A stretch of DNA of 64,000 bases from Schumannella sp. 10F1B-5-1 (GCF_006517535.1 NZ_VHQH01000037.1:1-64000), one strand, 5' to 3'; counted from the stretch's first letter, positions 42,158 through 51,114 are shown. A program made the numbers and translations. The notes: generated from the letters alone by a model not told the origin.

Positions 42158-42893
42158 GCCCGTCGCATCCGCGTCGTCGACCGCGCCGAGCGACCGGGTC
42201 GAGCCGCCGCTGCCCCAGCTGCGCTTCCGGCTGCCGGGGGAGTGGTGGCCGGTTCCGCTGACCGACCCGACCGCGCTCGAGGAGTCGCTGCGGGGCCTCG
42301 CCCGGCGGAAGATCGGCCCGCAGGACGATCGGGCGGTGCTGCGCGCCCAGCTGCGCGAGCGCACCCGCGCCGCCGCGCTCGCCGCCCGCGACGGCGGCGG
42401 GGTCATGACCTATCTCGCGCTCGAGATCGTCGAAGACGCGCCTCTGCCCACGAGCTTCACCGTGTTCCTGCCCGAGCAGCGGCTGACGCCCGTGCTCGGC
42501 ACGGGTCCGGATGCGGTGGTCGACCTGATCGAGCAGGGGCTCCGATCGCTCGGCGTGAACGGGATCGAGAGCGCCGAGCGCCTCGACACCCCGGTGACGC
42601 AGGGGCTGCGCATCCACCGCACCCTCGTCACCCCGCTCGCCGAGTCCGACCGCCCGGCCGGTTCGGTGCCCGACGAGGTGCCCTGGGCTGCCGAGGAGCG
42701 GCGCACGCTCGTCGCCGACTACTGGCTCGCCGTGCCCGGCCGACGCCGCTTCGTGCTCGTCACCTTCTCGACGCCGCTCGTGCCCCTGCAGGACGTCATG
42801 CTCGGCCTGTTCGACTCGATCGTGCAGGCCGCGTACTGGGCCGAGGCCCCGTCGGCCGCGTCGGCGGACGCCGAGACGACGGTGGTAACCTGA
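42150..42893 (+). CDS. PGxW-family protein, copy 3 (unknown function)
   Basis: 247 residues, soluble. RFRLPGEWWPVPLTDP (near residue 25) and the C-terminal LFDSIVQAAYW pair it with copy 1 (31124-31744), and more distantly with copy 2. It overlaps the lipoprotein gene by 8 bp. The C-terminal tail is Ala-rich. Each effector module ends with at least one such protein, so it is a fixed part of the module. The stop codon overlaps the -10 element of the leu leader. Confidence 0.75.
   Translation: MAEPVASASSTAPSDRVEPPLPQLRFRLPGEWWPVPLTDPTALEESLRGLARRKIGPQDDRAVLRAQLRERTRAAALAARDGGGVMTYLALEIVEDAPLPTSFTVFLPEQRLTPVLGTGPDAVVDLIEQGLRSLGVNGIESAERLDTPVTQGLRIHRTLVTPLAESDRPAGSVPDEVPWAAEERRTLVADYWLAVPGRRRFVLVTFSTPLVPLQDVMLGLFDSIVQAAYWAEAPSAASADAETTVVT
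42886..42891 (+). promoter_or_regulatory. -10 element of the leuCD leader
   Basis: TAACCT lies 6 bp before the leader-peptide ATG, which makes the leader transcript start at or next to its own start codon. Confidence 0.55.
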
Positions 42894-42897
42894 CGCG

Positions 42898-42942
42898 ATG
42901 CTCGATCGGCTCCTTCTCCTTCGTCGCCGCGACGAGGCCTAG
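42898..42942 (+). CDS. Leucine-rich leader peptide of leuCD
   Basis: A 14-residue [17 protein letters not shown], ahead of leuC. Five of 14 codons are Leu, four of them in a row (CTC CTT CTC CTT), with two CTT codons that are rare in this GC-rich genome. Such peptides sense the charging of the matching tRNA. Competing stems lie over its second half and beyond, so ribosome stalling at the Leu codons should alter folding of the leuC leader. Confidence 0.72.
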   Translation: MLDRLLLLRRRDEA

Positions 42943-42984
42943 TCCCCGGCCTCCCTCGTCGCGGAGTGTGTCGTGGGCCGACAC
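42921..42984 (+). promoter_or_regulatory. Attenuator-type alternative hairpins before leuC
   Basis: Stem 1 is TCGTCG/CGACGA (42921-42926 with 42930-42935). Stem 2 is a perfect 11 bp, CCGCGACGAGG/CCTCGTCGCGG (42927-42937 with 42954-42964), and excludes stem 1. A third hairpin, GTGTCG/CGACAC, spans 42968-42984. None ends in a T run, so I cannot say which form stops transcription or whether translation is the target. Confidence 0.6.
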
Positions 42985-43013
42985 CGATCGAAGTCGAAGA
43001 AGGACCGAAACGC

Positions 43014-44570
43014 ATGAGCACCGAATCCGCCGCCGCGGAGCGCCGCGCTTCCGAGCGCGTCGCCGCTGAGGCCGCATCCGCCGCCGACGTCACCGCGAAG
43101 GCGGCGCCGAAGACCCTCGCCGAGAAGGTCTGGGCCGACCACGTGGTCGTCGCCGGCAAGGACGGCGAGCCCGACCTGATCTACATCGACCTGCACCTCG
43201 TGCACGAGGTCACCAGCCCGCAGGCCTTCGACGGCCTGCGTCAGGCCGGTCGCCCGCTGCGCCGTGTCGACCTGACGATCGCCACCGAGGATCACAACAC
43301 CCCGACCCTCGCGATCGACCGGCCCATCGCCGACCCCACGAGCCGCACCCAGATCGAGACGCTGCGCACCAACGCCGAGGAGTTCGGCGTGCGCATCCAC
43401 TCGCTCGGCGACATCGAGCAGGGCATCGTGCACGTCGTCGGCCCGCAGCTCGGCCTCACCATGCCGGGCATCACGGTCGTCTGCGGCGACTCGCACACCT
43501 CGACCCACGGCGCCTTCGGCGCGATGGCCTTCGGCATCGGCACGAGCGAGGTCGAGCACGTCATGGCCACGCAGACCCTGCCGCTCAAGCCCTTCAAGAC
43601 CATGGCGATCACGGTCGAGGGCGAGCTGCGCCCCGGCGTGACCGCGAAGGACATCATCCTGGCCGTCATCGCCAAGATCGGCACCGGCGGCGGGCAGGGC
43701 TACGTGCTGGAGTACCGCGGCAGCGCGATCCGCTCGCTGTCGATGGACGGCCGCATGACGATCTGCAACATGTCGATCGAGGCGGGCGCCCGGGCCGGCA
43801 TGGTCGCCCCCGATCAGACGACCTACGACTACCTGAAGGGGCGCGCCCATGCGCCCGAGGGTCAGGACTGGGACGACGCCGTCGCCTACTGGGAGACGCT
43901 GAAGAGCGACGACGACGCCGTCTTCGACGCCGAGGTCTTCCTCGACGCGGACGAGCTCGAGCCCTTCGTCACCTGGGGCACCAACCCCGGCCAGGGCGTC
44001 TCGCTGAGCGAGAGCGTGCCCGACCCCGAGCAGATCGCCGAGCCCAACGCCCGCGCCGCCGCCGAGCGCGCGCTGGAGTACATGGACCTCGCCGCCGGCA
44101 CCCCGATGAAGGAGATCGCGGTCGACGCGGTCTTCATGGGCTCGTGCACCAACAGCCGCATCGAGGACCTGCGCGCCTTCGCGTCGATCATCCAGGGGAA
44201 GAAGAAGGCCGACGGCGTGCGCGTCATGGTCGTGCCGGGCTCCGCCCGCGTGCGCCTCGAGGCCGAGGCCGAGGGCATCGACAAGATCGTCGAGGCCTTC
44301 GGCGCCGAGTGGCGCTTCGCCGGGTGCTCGATGTGCCTGGGCATGAACCCCGACCAGCTCGCCCCGGGCGAGCGCTGCGCGTCCACCTCGAACCGCAACT
44401 TCGAGGGGCGTCAGGGCAAGGGCGGTCGCACCCACCTGGTGTCGCCGGTCGTCGCCGCGGCGACCGCGATCCGCGGCACGCTGTCGTCGCCGTGGGACCT
44501 CGAGGCGGATGCCGCGGTCGCGGCCGATGCGGTGGATGCGTCGGCCGACGCGCGAGAGGCGGTCGCCTGA
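43014..44570 (+). CDS. leuC: 3-isopropylmalate dehydratase, large subunit
   Basis: With LeuD it isomerises 2-isopropylmalate to 3-isopropylmalate in leucine synthesis. 518 residues of the aconitase family. The three [4Fe-4S] cysteines are C378 (GSCTNSR), C438 and C441 (GCSMCLG). Substrate segments such as [14 protein letters not shown] are present. It is longer than the usual 465-475 residues, by an Ala-rich N-terminal lead of about 35 residues and a C-terminal Asp/Ala tail after [12 protein letters not shown] 43014 has GAAGAAGGA upstream. It is coupled to leuD by a 1-base overlap and is probably controlled by the leader peptide in front. Confidence 0.96.
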   Translation: MSTESAAAERRASERVAAEAASAADVTAKAAPKTLAEKVWADHVVVAGKDGEPDLIYIDLHLVHEVTSPQAFDGLRQAGRPLRRVDLTIATEDHNTPTLAIDRPIADPTSRTQIETLRTNAEEFGVRIHSLGDIEQGIVHVVGPQLGLTMPGITVVCGDSHTSTHGAFGAMAFGIGTSEVEHVMATQTLPLKPFKTMAITVEGELRPGVTAKDIILAVIAKIGTGGGQGYVLEYRGSAIRSLSMDGRMTICNMSIEAGARAGMVAPDQTTYDYLKGRAHAPEGQDWDDAVAYWETLKSDDDAVFDAEVFLDADELEPFVTWGTNPGQGVSLSESVPDPEQIAEPNARAAAERALEYMDLAAGTPMKEIAVDAVFMGSCTNSRIEDLRAFASIIQGKKKADGVRVMVVPGSARVRLEAEAEGIDKIVEAFGAEWRFAGCSMCLGMNPDQLAPGERCASTSNRNFEGRQGKGGRTHLVSPVVAAATAIRGTLSSPWDLEADAAVAADAVDASADAREAVA

Positions 44571-45166
44571 TGGAGAAGGTCAGCGTCATCACCGGCACCG
44601 CCGTGCCGCTGAAGCGATCGAACGTCGACACCGACCAGATCATCCCCGCCGTGTTCCTCAAGCGGGTCACCAAGACCGGCTTCGACGACGCGCTGTTCCA
44701 CGGCTGGCGTCAGGACCCCGAGTTCGTGATCAACCGCCCCGAGTTCCAGGGCGCGACCGTGCTCATCGCCGGCCCCGACTTCGGCACCGGCTCGAGCCGC
44801 GAGCACGCCGTGTGGGCGCTGCGCGACTTCGGCTTCCGTGCCGTGATCAGCCCGCGCTTCGCCGACATCTTCCGCGGCAACTCGGGCAAGCAGGGGCTGC
44901 TGACAGGAATGGTCACCGAGGAGCAGGTCGAGGTGCTGTGGGCCGCGATCGACGCGAACCCCGGTGTCGACGCGACCGTCGACCTCGAGGCCCGCACGGT
45001 CTCGGTCGGCGACGTCAGCTTCCCCTTCGACATCGACGACTACACGCGCTGGCGTCTCATGGAGGGCCTCGACGACATCGCCCTCACGCTGCGCGACGAA
45101 GACAAGATCACCGCTTTCGAGGAGACGCGCGCCGCCTGGCGGCCGCGGACCCTCCCGGCACGCTAG
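44570..45166 (+). CDS. leuD: 3-isopropylmalate dehydratase, small subunit
   Basis: 198 residues, the normal LeuD length. Carries [15 protein letters not shown] near the start and the substrate loop [17 protein letters not shown] near residue 68. Acts as the swivelling lid domain of the LeuCD dehydratase. ATG 44570 shares one base with the leuC stop. It is followed at 12 bp by murA, which has its own strong ribosome binding site, so cotranscription of murA with leuCD is possible. Confidence 0.96.
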   Translation: MEKVSVITGTAVPLKRSNVDTDQIIPAVFLKRVTKTGFDDALFHGWRQDPEFVINRPEFQGATVLIAGPDFGTGSSREHAVWALRDFGFRAVISPRFADIFRGNSGKQGLLTGMVTEEQVEVLWAAIDANPGVDATVDLEARTVSVGDVSFPFDIDDYTRWRLMEGLDDIALTLRDEDKITAFEETRAAWRPRTLPAR

Positions 45167-45178
45167 GAGGACGCCCGG

Positions 45179-46558
45179 GTGGCAGCAGATCAGGCGGCAT
45201 CGCTCGCGAAGGACGCGGTCAAGTCCGGCGAGCGGGTCGGGCTCACGGCCGATCGCATCACCGTGCACGGCGGCAAGCCGCTGCGCGGGCGCATCCGCGT
45301 GCGCGGCGCGAAGAACCTCGCCACCAAGGCGATGGTCGCGGCGCTGCTCGGCGAGACGCCGAGCGTGCTGCAGGACGTGCCGCTGATCAGCGACGTCGAC
45401 ATCGTGACGCGCATGCTCGAGGCCTACGGCGTCGCCGTGTCGAGCCCCGAGGACGGCACGCTCGTGCTCGACCCGAAGAACGTCGAGAAGGCGCACTTCG
45501 CGAAGATCGACGCGCTGGCCGGCTCGAGCCGCATCCCGATCCTGTTCTGCGGGCCTCTGCTGCACCGCCTGGGCGAGGCGCTCATCCCCGACCTCGGCGG
45601 CTGCCGCATCGGCGACCGCCCGATCGACTTCCACATGGATGCGCTGCGCGCGTTCGGCGCGATCGTCGACAAGAGCTACGAGGGCATCACCATCACGGCT
45701 CCCGACGGCCTGCACGGCGCGCACATCGAGCTGCCCTACCCGAGCGTCGGCGCGACCGAGCAGGTGCTGCTCACGGCCGTGCGCGCCGAGGGCGTGACCG
45801 AGCTGAAGAACGCGGCGATCGAGCCCGAGATCCTCGATCTCATCGCGATCCTGCAGAAGATGGGCGCGATCATCTGGGTCGAGCCGAACCGCACGATCTT
45901 CATCGAGGGCGTCGACCGCCTCGAGGGCTACACGCACCGTGCGATCGCCGACCGCAACGAGGCCGCGAGCTGGGCCTCGGCCGCGCTCGCGACCCGCGGC
46001 GACGTGTTCGTCGAGAACGCGAAGCAGCCCGAGCTGCTGACCTTCCTCAACGTCTTCCGCAAGGCGGGCGGCGCCTTCGACGTCGCCGACGACGGCATCC
46101 GCTTCTACCACCCGGGCGGCGCGCTGAAGCCGGTGCAGGTCGAGACCGACGTGCACCCCGGCTTCATGACCGACTGGCAGCAGCCGCTCATCATCGCGCT
46201 CACCCAGGCCGAGGGCATCTCGACCGTGCACGAGACCGTCTACGAGAACCGCTTCGGGTTCACGGATGCGCTCGTCGACATGGGCGCCGACATCGTCGTG
46301 CACAAGGACGGGCTCGAGTCGGTCACCCGGCGCGTGCCGCGTCGACGCCTCGAGCAGGCGGCCGTCATCACGGGGCCGACCGCCCTGCACGGCGCCGACG
46401 TCCACGTGCCCGACCTGCGCGGCGGCTTCAGCTACCTGATCGCGGCGCTCGTCGCCGACGGCACTTCGACGATCAGCAACCTCGGCCTCATCAGCCGCGG
46501 CTACGAGCACATCATCGACAAGCTCACGGCGCTCGGTGCCGACTTCGAGCTCGGCTGA
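45179..46558 (+). CDS. murA: UDP-N-acetylglucosamine 1-carboxyvinyltransferase
   Basis: Transfers enolpyruvate from PEP to UDP-GlcNAc, the first committed step of peptidoglycan synthesis. 459 residues of the EPSP synthase fold. The catalytic Cys is retained (C142 in GGCRIGDRPIDFHMD), so the enzyme should be of the fosfomycin-sensitive type, unlike the Cys-to-Asp variants of mycobacteria. The binding site Arg/Lys segments VRGAKNLATKAM are near residue 41. There is an extra N-terminal lead of about 20 residues (AADQAASLAKDAVKSGERVG). The GTG start at 45179 has a perfect AGGAGG (45165-45170). Confidence 0.95.
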   Translation: MAADQAASLAKDAVKSGERVGLTADRITVHGGKPLRGRIRVRGAKNLATKAMVAALLGETPSVLQDVPLISDVDIVTRMLEAYGVAVSSPEDGTLVLDPKNVEKAHFAKIDALAGSSRIPILFCGPLLHRLGEALIPDLGGCRIGDRPIDFHMDALRAFGAIVDKSYEGITITAPDGLHGAHIELPYPSVGATEQVLLTAVRAEGVTELKNAAIEPEILDLIAILQKMGAIIWVEPNRTIFIEGVDRLEGYTHRAIADRNEAASWASAALATRGDVFVENAKQPELLTFLNVFRKAGGAFDVADDGIRFYHPGGALKPVQVETDVHPGFMTDWQQPLIIALTQAEGISTVHETVYENRFGFTDALVDMGADIVVHKDGLESVTRRVPRRRLEQAAVITGPTALHGADVHVPDLRGGFSYLIAALVADGTSTISNLGLISRGYEHIIDKLTALGADFELG

Positions 46559-46585
46559 GCCGGCCGGCGACGCGGACCTGCGAGC

Positions 46586-47344
46586 GTGAGCGCCTCGACG
46601 AACGTCGACCTGCCCCGCACCGGACCCGACTGGGACCGCGGCTGGCGCGCCTTCGCCGTGCCCGTGCTGCCGCTCGCATCCCGGGTGGCGAAGCTGCGCA
46701 TCCGGGGCGAGCGGAACGTCCCGCAGACCGGCGCGTTCGTGCTCGCGCCGAACCACTACTCCAACATCGACCCGATCGTGGTCGGGCTGTCGGTCGCGCG
46801 GATGGGGCGGGTGCCGCGGTTCCTGCTCAAGGCGTCGATCCTGCGCATCCCGATCGTGGGCGGCATCCTGCGCCGGCTCGGGCAGATCCCGGTCGAGCGG
46901 GGGATGCGCGGCGGCGGCAACCCGCTGGCCGCGGCCGCCGAGCTGGTCGCCGCGGGCGGCGGCATCGTGATCTACCCCGAGGGCACGCTGACGCGCGACC
47001 CCGAGCTGTGGCCGATGCGCGGCAAGACCGGGGCGGCGCGGGCGGCGCTGGCGAACGGCATCCCGCTCATCCCGATGGCGCACTGGGGTGCCCAGAAGGT
47101 GCTGCCGCAGTACGGCGGGCGGCTGAAGATCGTGCCGCGCCAGACGGTGCAGGTGCTCGTGGGGGAGCCGCTCGACCTGTCGCCGTGGGCGGGGCGCCCG
47201 CTCGACAACCGGGTCGCCGACGAGGTGACCGAGGCGCTCATGCAGCGCATCGCGGAGCTCGTGGGCGAGCTGCGCGGCGAGACCCCGCCGAGCGAGCGCT
47301 GGGATCCGTCTGAGCACGGGCAGAGCGAGTTCGGGCGGCCCTGA
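46586..47344 (+). CDS. 1-acyl-sn-glycerol-3-phosphate acyltransferase family protein
   Basis: 252 residues of the PlsC superfamily. The catalytic HX4D motif (NHYSNID) lies near residue 52, then a GQIPVERG block, and the substrate-binding YPEGTLTRD near residue 131. Makes phosphatidate from lysophosphatidate or acylates a related lipid. It lacks a strong membrane anchor, as is common in actinobacterial members. GTG 46586 is chosen because the reading frame upstream loses similarity; the ribosome binding site is weak. It follows murA by 27 bp. Confidence 0.88.
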   Translation: MSASTNVDLPRTGPDWDRGWRAFAVPVLPLASRVAKLRIRGERNVPQTGAFVLAPNHYSNIDPIVVGLSVARMGRVPRFLLKASILRIPIVGGILRRLGQIPVERGMRGGGNPLAAAAELVAAGGGIVIYPEGTLTRDPELWPMRGKTGAARAALANGIPLIPMAHWGAQKVLPQYGGRLKIVPRQTVQVLVGEPLDLSPWAGRPLDNRVADEVTEALMQRIAELVGELRGETPPSERWDPSEHGQSEFGRP

Positions 47345-47348
47345 CGCC

Positions 47349-48173
47349 TCATCGCTCGGCGCCCGGCTGCCGCGGCGGATCAGCCTCGCGCCTTGCGCGG
47401 TGGTGCGGATCGCGATCGAGCGCGCGGCGCGCGAGCAGCGTCGCCCCCGACACGGCGGCGGGCATCGTCACGATCGCGCCCAGCGGCACGAGGAACAGCA
47501 GCTGCGTCGCCACCCCGAAGCCGAGCTGCTCGGCGCGCGAGCCGCGCAGCAGCTCCCGGCTCTCGCGGCGGCCGATCCCGCGGGCCTCGAGCGGACGCGT
47601 CACGAGCTCGGCCGCCAGGATGCGCCCCGAGAGAACGGTGCCGATCACGGTGCCCGCGATCCCGCCGACGACCGGGATGAGGCCGATGACGAACACGAGC
47701 GCGCCGACGCCGATGCCGGCCACGACGAGCACCAGCGCATCCCGCAGCGCCCGGCCGAAGCCGAGTCCCTCGCCCGCCGGAGCGTCGCCGAGCAGCACCT
47801 CGGTCTCGCGCCAGATGCGCTCGTAGAACGGGTCGCCGATCGCGAGCGTGAGACCCGTGAACGCGAGCACGCCGATCGCGACGAGACCCACGAAGACCAG
47901 CGCGCCGAGGGCGCCGCGCAGCAGCGCCGACCACGCCGGATCCCAGCCGTCGGCGAAGGGCGTCGCCCACGTCACCAGCGGTCCGAGCCCGAACGCCGCC
48001 GCGACGAGCAGGGCCACGCCGCCCGAGAAGACGATCAGCGGCGGCAGCATGCCGAGCAGCATGAGCGCGGGCCGCGTGCGCCACAGGCCGAAGCCGCGCA
48101 GCAGCAGCCCCGCGCCCACGGCGAAGCGCCGGGCGGCGGAGGCGGTCGCCGTGGCGGCGGGGCGGGCATCCAT
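47349..48173 (-). CDS. EI24/CysZ-domain membrane protein
   Basis: 274 residues with four to six hydrophobic helices (about 17-40, 60-80, 82-105, 150-185 and 220-245) in the EI24 (CysZ) pattern. Typical parts are GLLLRGFGLWRTRPALMLLGMLPPLIVF near the start and the conserved AIGDPFYERIWRETE segment after the second long helix. CysZ homologues import sulfate in proteobacteria; in actinobacteria the function is unproven. The C-terminus is a basic tail (DPHHRARREADPPRQ). GTG at 48182 is an alternative start. It stands in reverse orientation inside an otherwise forward row of genes. Confidence 0.8.
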   Translation of the reverse strand: MDARPAATATASAARRFAVGAGLLLRGFGLWRTRPALMLLGMLPPLIVFSGGVALLVAAAFGLGPLVTWATPFADGWDPAWSALLRGALGALVFVGLVAIGVLAFTGLTLAIGDPFYERIWRETEVLLGDAPAGEGLGFGRALRDALVLVVAGIGVGALVFVIGLIPVVGGIAGTVIGTVLSGRILAAELVTRPLEARGIGRRESRELLRGSRAEQLGFGVATQLLFLVPLGAIVTMPAAVSGATLLARRALDRDPHHRARREADPPRQPGAER

Positions 48174-48188
48174 CGCGCTCACCCTAGG

Positions 48189-48347
48189 CGGTGCGGCGCA
48201 CCCCGCTGCGAAGCATGCGGCAGACTGGTGCGGATGCGACAGGCAGCCGTGCTGGGAGCGGGCTCCTGAGCGGTGCGGCGCACCCCGCTGCGATGCATGC
48301 GGCAGACTGGGTCCGATGCGACAGGTAGCCGTGCTGGGAGCGGGCTC
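48189..48347 (+). repeat. Tandem duplication of the gpsA promoter and first codons
   Basis: Copies at 48189-48265 and 48271-48347 are 82 bp apart and differ at 5 of 77 positions. Copy 2 includes the true gpsA start at 48316. Copy 1 includes the same start context at 48234 but runs MRQAAVLGAGS and stops at 48267-48269. Confidence 0.92.
48234..48269 (+). pseudogene. Truncated duplicate of the gpsA start
   Basis: An 11-codon remnant, MRQAAVLGAGS then TGA, a copy of the first residues of GpsA (MRQVAVLGAGS). It lies 47 bp before the real start. It keeps the same upstream sequence, so it may still be transcribed and translated as an upstream ORF and could compete with or couple to gpsA. Confidence 0.8.
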
Positions 48348-49323
48348 GTGGGGCACCACCTTCGCGAAGGTGCTGGCCGACGGGGGATCCGAGGTGACCC
48401 TCTGGGCGAGGCGCCCCGAGCTGGCGAGGGAGATCAGCCAGTCGCGGCGCAACAGCGACTACCTGCGCGGCATCAACCTGCCGCGCACCCTCTGGGCCAG
48501 CTCGAACCTGCACGATGTGCTCGACGACGCCGAGCAGGTCTACCTGTCGGTGCCGAGCCAGTCGCTGCGCGAGAACCTGCGCATCGTGCGCGATCTCATC
48601 CCCGACGGCGTGCCCGTGGTGTCGCTCATGAAGGGCGTCGAGAAGGGCACCCGCTATCGCATGAGCGAGGTGATCCAGCAGGAGCTGGGATGCGATCCCG
48701 ACCGCATCGCGGTCGTCTCGGGTCCGAATCTGGCCCTCGAGATCGCGAAGGAGCAGCCGACCGCCTCGGTGGTCGCCTCGTCGAGCCCGGAGACCGCGGC
48801 GGCTGTCGCGACCGCGGCGACGAACCCGTACTTCCGCTGCTTCATGAACAACGACGTGATCGGCACCGAGTTCGGCGGCGTGCTGAAGAACCTGATCGCG
48901 GTCGCGATCGGCATCGTCGACGGCGTCGGCTACGGCGAGAACACGAAGGCGTCGATCATCACCCGCGGTCTGGTCGAGATGACCGACTTCGCGGTGGCGC
49001 ACGGCGCGCGCGCCGAGACGCTGAGCGGACTCGCGGGCCTCGGCGATCTGATCGCCACGTGCGAGTCGCCGCTGTCGCGCAACAACACGGCGGGCCGCCT
49101 GCTCGGCCAGGGCTACGCCTTCGCCGACGTCGTGAAGCAGATGAACCAGACCGCCGAGGGTCTTTCGTCGGTGGGCCCGGTGCTCGAGCTCGCGGCCGCG
49201 CACGGCGTCGAGATGCCGATCGTGGCGCAGGTGGCCGAGGTGCTCGCGGGCACTCTCGACCCACGCGACATCGCGCCCCACCTCACGACCGACGACAGCC
49301 CCGAGCCGCCGACCGAGGAATGA
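48316..49323 (+). CDS. gpsA: Glycerol-3-phosphate dehydrogenase [NAD(P)+]
   Basis: Reduces dihydroxyacetone phosphate to sn-glycerol 3-phosphate for phospholipid synthesis. 335 residues, normal length. The NAD(P) Rossmann motif GAGSWG is at residues 8-13, with the conserved LMKGVEKGTR, SGPNLALEIAKEQPTA and the catalytic lysine in GGVLKNLIAVAIG. No ribosome binding site precedes ATG 48316, so leaderless translation is likely. The 5' end is duplicated just upstream. Followed at 43 bp by ddl. Confidence 0.95.
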   Translation: MRQVAVLGAGSWGTTFAKVLADGGSEVTLWARRPELAREISQSRRNSDYLRGINLPRTLWASSNLHDVLDDAEQVYLSVPSQSLRENLRIVRDLIPDGVPVVSLMKGVEKGTRYRMSEVIQQELGCDPDRIAVVSGPNLALEIAKEQPTASVVASSSPETAAAVATAATNPYFRCFMNNDVIGTEFGGVLKNLIAVAIGIVDGVGYGENTKASIITRGLVEMTDFAVAHGARAETLSGLAGLGDLIATCESPLSRNNTAGRLLGQGYAFADVVKQMNQTAEGLSSVGPVLELAAAHGVEMPIVAQVAEVLAGTLDPRDIAPHLTTDDSPEPPTEE

Positions 49324-49366
49324 CCGCGGCGCATGAAGCATCGAGGAACGACCGAATGAGCATCCT

Positions 49367-50449
49367 GTGACCCTGCGCATCGCCCTGATCTTCGGCGGCC
49401 GCTCGAGCGAGCACGCGATCAGCTGCGCCACCGCCGGCGGCGTGCTCGGCGCAATCGACCGCGAGCGGTTCGAGGTGGTGCCGATCGGCATCACCCGCGA
49501 CGGCGCCTGGACGCTGCAGCCCGATGACGCCGGCCGCTTCCGCCTGGCCGACCTGCCCGAGGTCGCCGACGACGGCTCGCGCGTGCACCTGCCCGCCTCC
49601 GCGTCGACGCGCGAGTGGACGGTCACGCACGCCGACGGCACGACCGCCTCGCTCGGCGAGATCGACGTGGCGTTCCCGCTGCTGCACGGCCCCTTCGGCG
49701 AGGACGGCACGCTGCAGGGCGCGCTCGAGCTCGTCGGCGTGCCCTACGTCGGCAACGGCGTGCTCGGCTCGGCGCTCGGCATGGACAAGCACTTCACCAA
49801 GACCGTGCTGCAGGGCGCCGGCGTCGAGGTGGCGCCGTGGGTGACCGTGACCGAGCAGTCGTGGGCGGCCGAGCGCGAGCTGTGGGAGCGCCGGATGCAC
49901 GGCCTCGACCTGCCCGTGTTCGTCAAGCCGGCCCGCGCCGGGTCGTCGGTCGGTGTGAGTCGCGTGAGCGACTGGGCCGAGCTGGATGCGGCGCTCGCCG
50001 TGGCGTTCCACGAGGACAGCCGCGTGCTGGTCGAGCAGGGCATCGTCGGCCGCGAGCTCGAGTGCGCCGTGCTCTCGGGCCGCGACGGCGGTCCGACCCG
50101 CGTGAGCGTGGCGGGCGAGATCGTCGTGACCGGGCGCGAGTTCTACGACTTCGAGGCGAAGTACCGGGATGCGCCCGGCGTCGACCTGGTCTGCCCCGCC
50201 TCCCTGGACGAGCAGGAGCTGGCCGAGATGCAGCGCACCGCCGCCCGCGCCTTCGAGGCGATCGGCGGCTCGGGGCTCGCGCGCGTCGACTTCTTCTTCA
50301 CGGGCGCCGATTTCGTGGTGAACGAGATCAACACGATGCCCGGCTTCACGCCGATCTCGATGTTCCCCGCCTGCTGGCAGGCGTCGGGCGTGAGCTATCC
50401 CGAGCTCATCACCGAGCTGATCGAGCTGGGGCGCGCGGCGATCCGCTGA
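49367..50449 (+). CDS. ddl: D-alanine--D-alanine ligase
   Basis: ATP-dependent joining of two D-Ala for peptidoglycan. 360 residues, ATP-grasp fold. N-terminal FGGRSSEHAIS, the HGPFGEDGTLQGALELVGVPYVG block, FVKPARAGSSVGVSRV in the ATP-binding domain, and the C-terminal NEINTMPGFTPISMFP with metal ligands. The residue that decides D-Ala against D-lactate is of the Tyr type (REFYDFEAKY), as in ordinary ligases. GTG 49367 follows a tiny MSIL ORF (49356-49370) that overlaps it, perhaps for coupling. Confidence 0.95.
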   Translation: MTLRIALIFGGRSSEHAISCATAGGVLGAIDRERFEVVPIGITRDGAWTLQPDDAGRFRLADLPEVADDGSRVHLPASASTREWTVTHADGTTASLGEIDVAFPLLHGPFGEDGTLQGALELVGVPYVGNGVLGSALGMDKHFTKTVLQGAGVEVAPWVTVTEQSWAAERELWERRMHGLDLPVFVKPARAGSSVGVSRVSDWAELDAALAVAFHEDSRVLVEQGIVGRELECAVLSGRDGGPTRVSVAGEIVVTGREFYDFEAKYRDAPGVDLVCPASLDEQELAEMQRTAARAFEAIGGSGLARVDFFFTGADFVVNEINTMPGFTPISMFPACWQASGVSYPELITELIELGRAAIR

Positions 50450-50496
50450 GGGCCGGCGCGCTCGCAGCGCTGCGCTCGCAGCGCGGCGCGCCGCGA

Positions 50497-51000
50497 TCAG
50501 CCCTGCACGCCGAGCGAGTCCTCGACGTCCTGGCAGGTCAGGCCGTTCTTCTTCGTCTCCGATACCGCATCCGAGAGGTCGTAGAGCACCTGGCCGGGGG
50601 CGACGCGACCGCTCGACTTCGTCTGGTCGGAGCGGATCGCGACGTCGATCGCGGGCTCGCGCCCGAAGCTCGTGAAGATGTAGAGCGGCGCCTTCGAGTC
50701 GTCGCGCAGCCAGAGCACGTTCTTCGTCTGCACGCACGGCAGCTCCGAGGCGGCGGGCACCTTCACGCCGCAGGTCAGCAGCACGTCGGCCGGGTCGCCC
50801 CAGGCGGCGGTCGCCTGCGCGTTCGTCTCGCGCTTCGCGAGGCCCTGCGTCTCGGCGGGCAGGCGCACGATGACCTCGGCGCAGCCGGGGTTGTTGGAGT
50901 CGGCGGCGGGCTCGGTGGCGACGATCGGGGTGCAGCCGGCGAGCACGGCGGTGAGGGATGCCGCGAGCAGCAGGAGGGCCGCGACAGGTCGGGTGCGCAT
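50497..51000 (-). CDS. DUF3515-family lipoprotein
   Basis: 167 residues. A lipoprotein signal (RPVAALLLLAASLTAVLAGC, lipobox LAGC near residue 23) is followed by a small Cys-containing domain, with conserved pieces CAEVIVRLPAETQGL, TAAWGDPADVLLTCGV and CQDVEDSLG. DUF3515 proteins are actinobacterial and of unknown function, often found beside thiL as here (divergent, 114 bp apart). Exported and membrane-tethered. Confidence 0.87.
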   Translation of the reverse strand: MRTRPVAALLLLAASLTAVLAGCTPIVATEPAADSNNPGCAEVIVRLPAETQGLAKRETNAQATAAWGDPADVLLTCGVKVPAASELPCVQTKNVLWLRDDSKAPLYIFTSFGREPAIDVAIRSDQTKSSGRVAPGQVLYDLSDAVSETKKNGLTCQDVEDSLGVQG

Positions 51001-51114
51001 CGGCACGAGGGTACCGCGCGGCGGCTGGGTGCCGGCCCGCGGGCCGGGCGGGCCGGGCGGGCGGCGCAGGCGATCGGCGGCGGCCGCGCATCCACCGCCC
51101 GCTACCGTGGACGG

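Noticed and set aside
31124-42893. PGxW proteins as EspG homologues
   Set aside because: The locus position is similar, but I cannot see EspG family motifs. Kept as an unnamed family.
42898-42984. T-box riboswitch before leuC
   Set aside because: No T-box sequence (TGGNACCGCG-like) or specifier loop. A Leu-codon peptide with competing stems explains the leader better.
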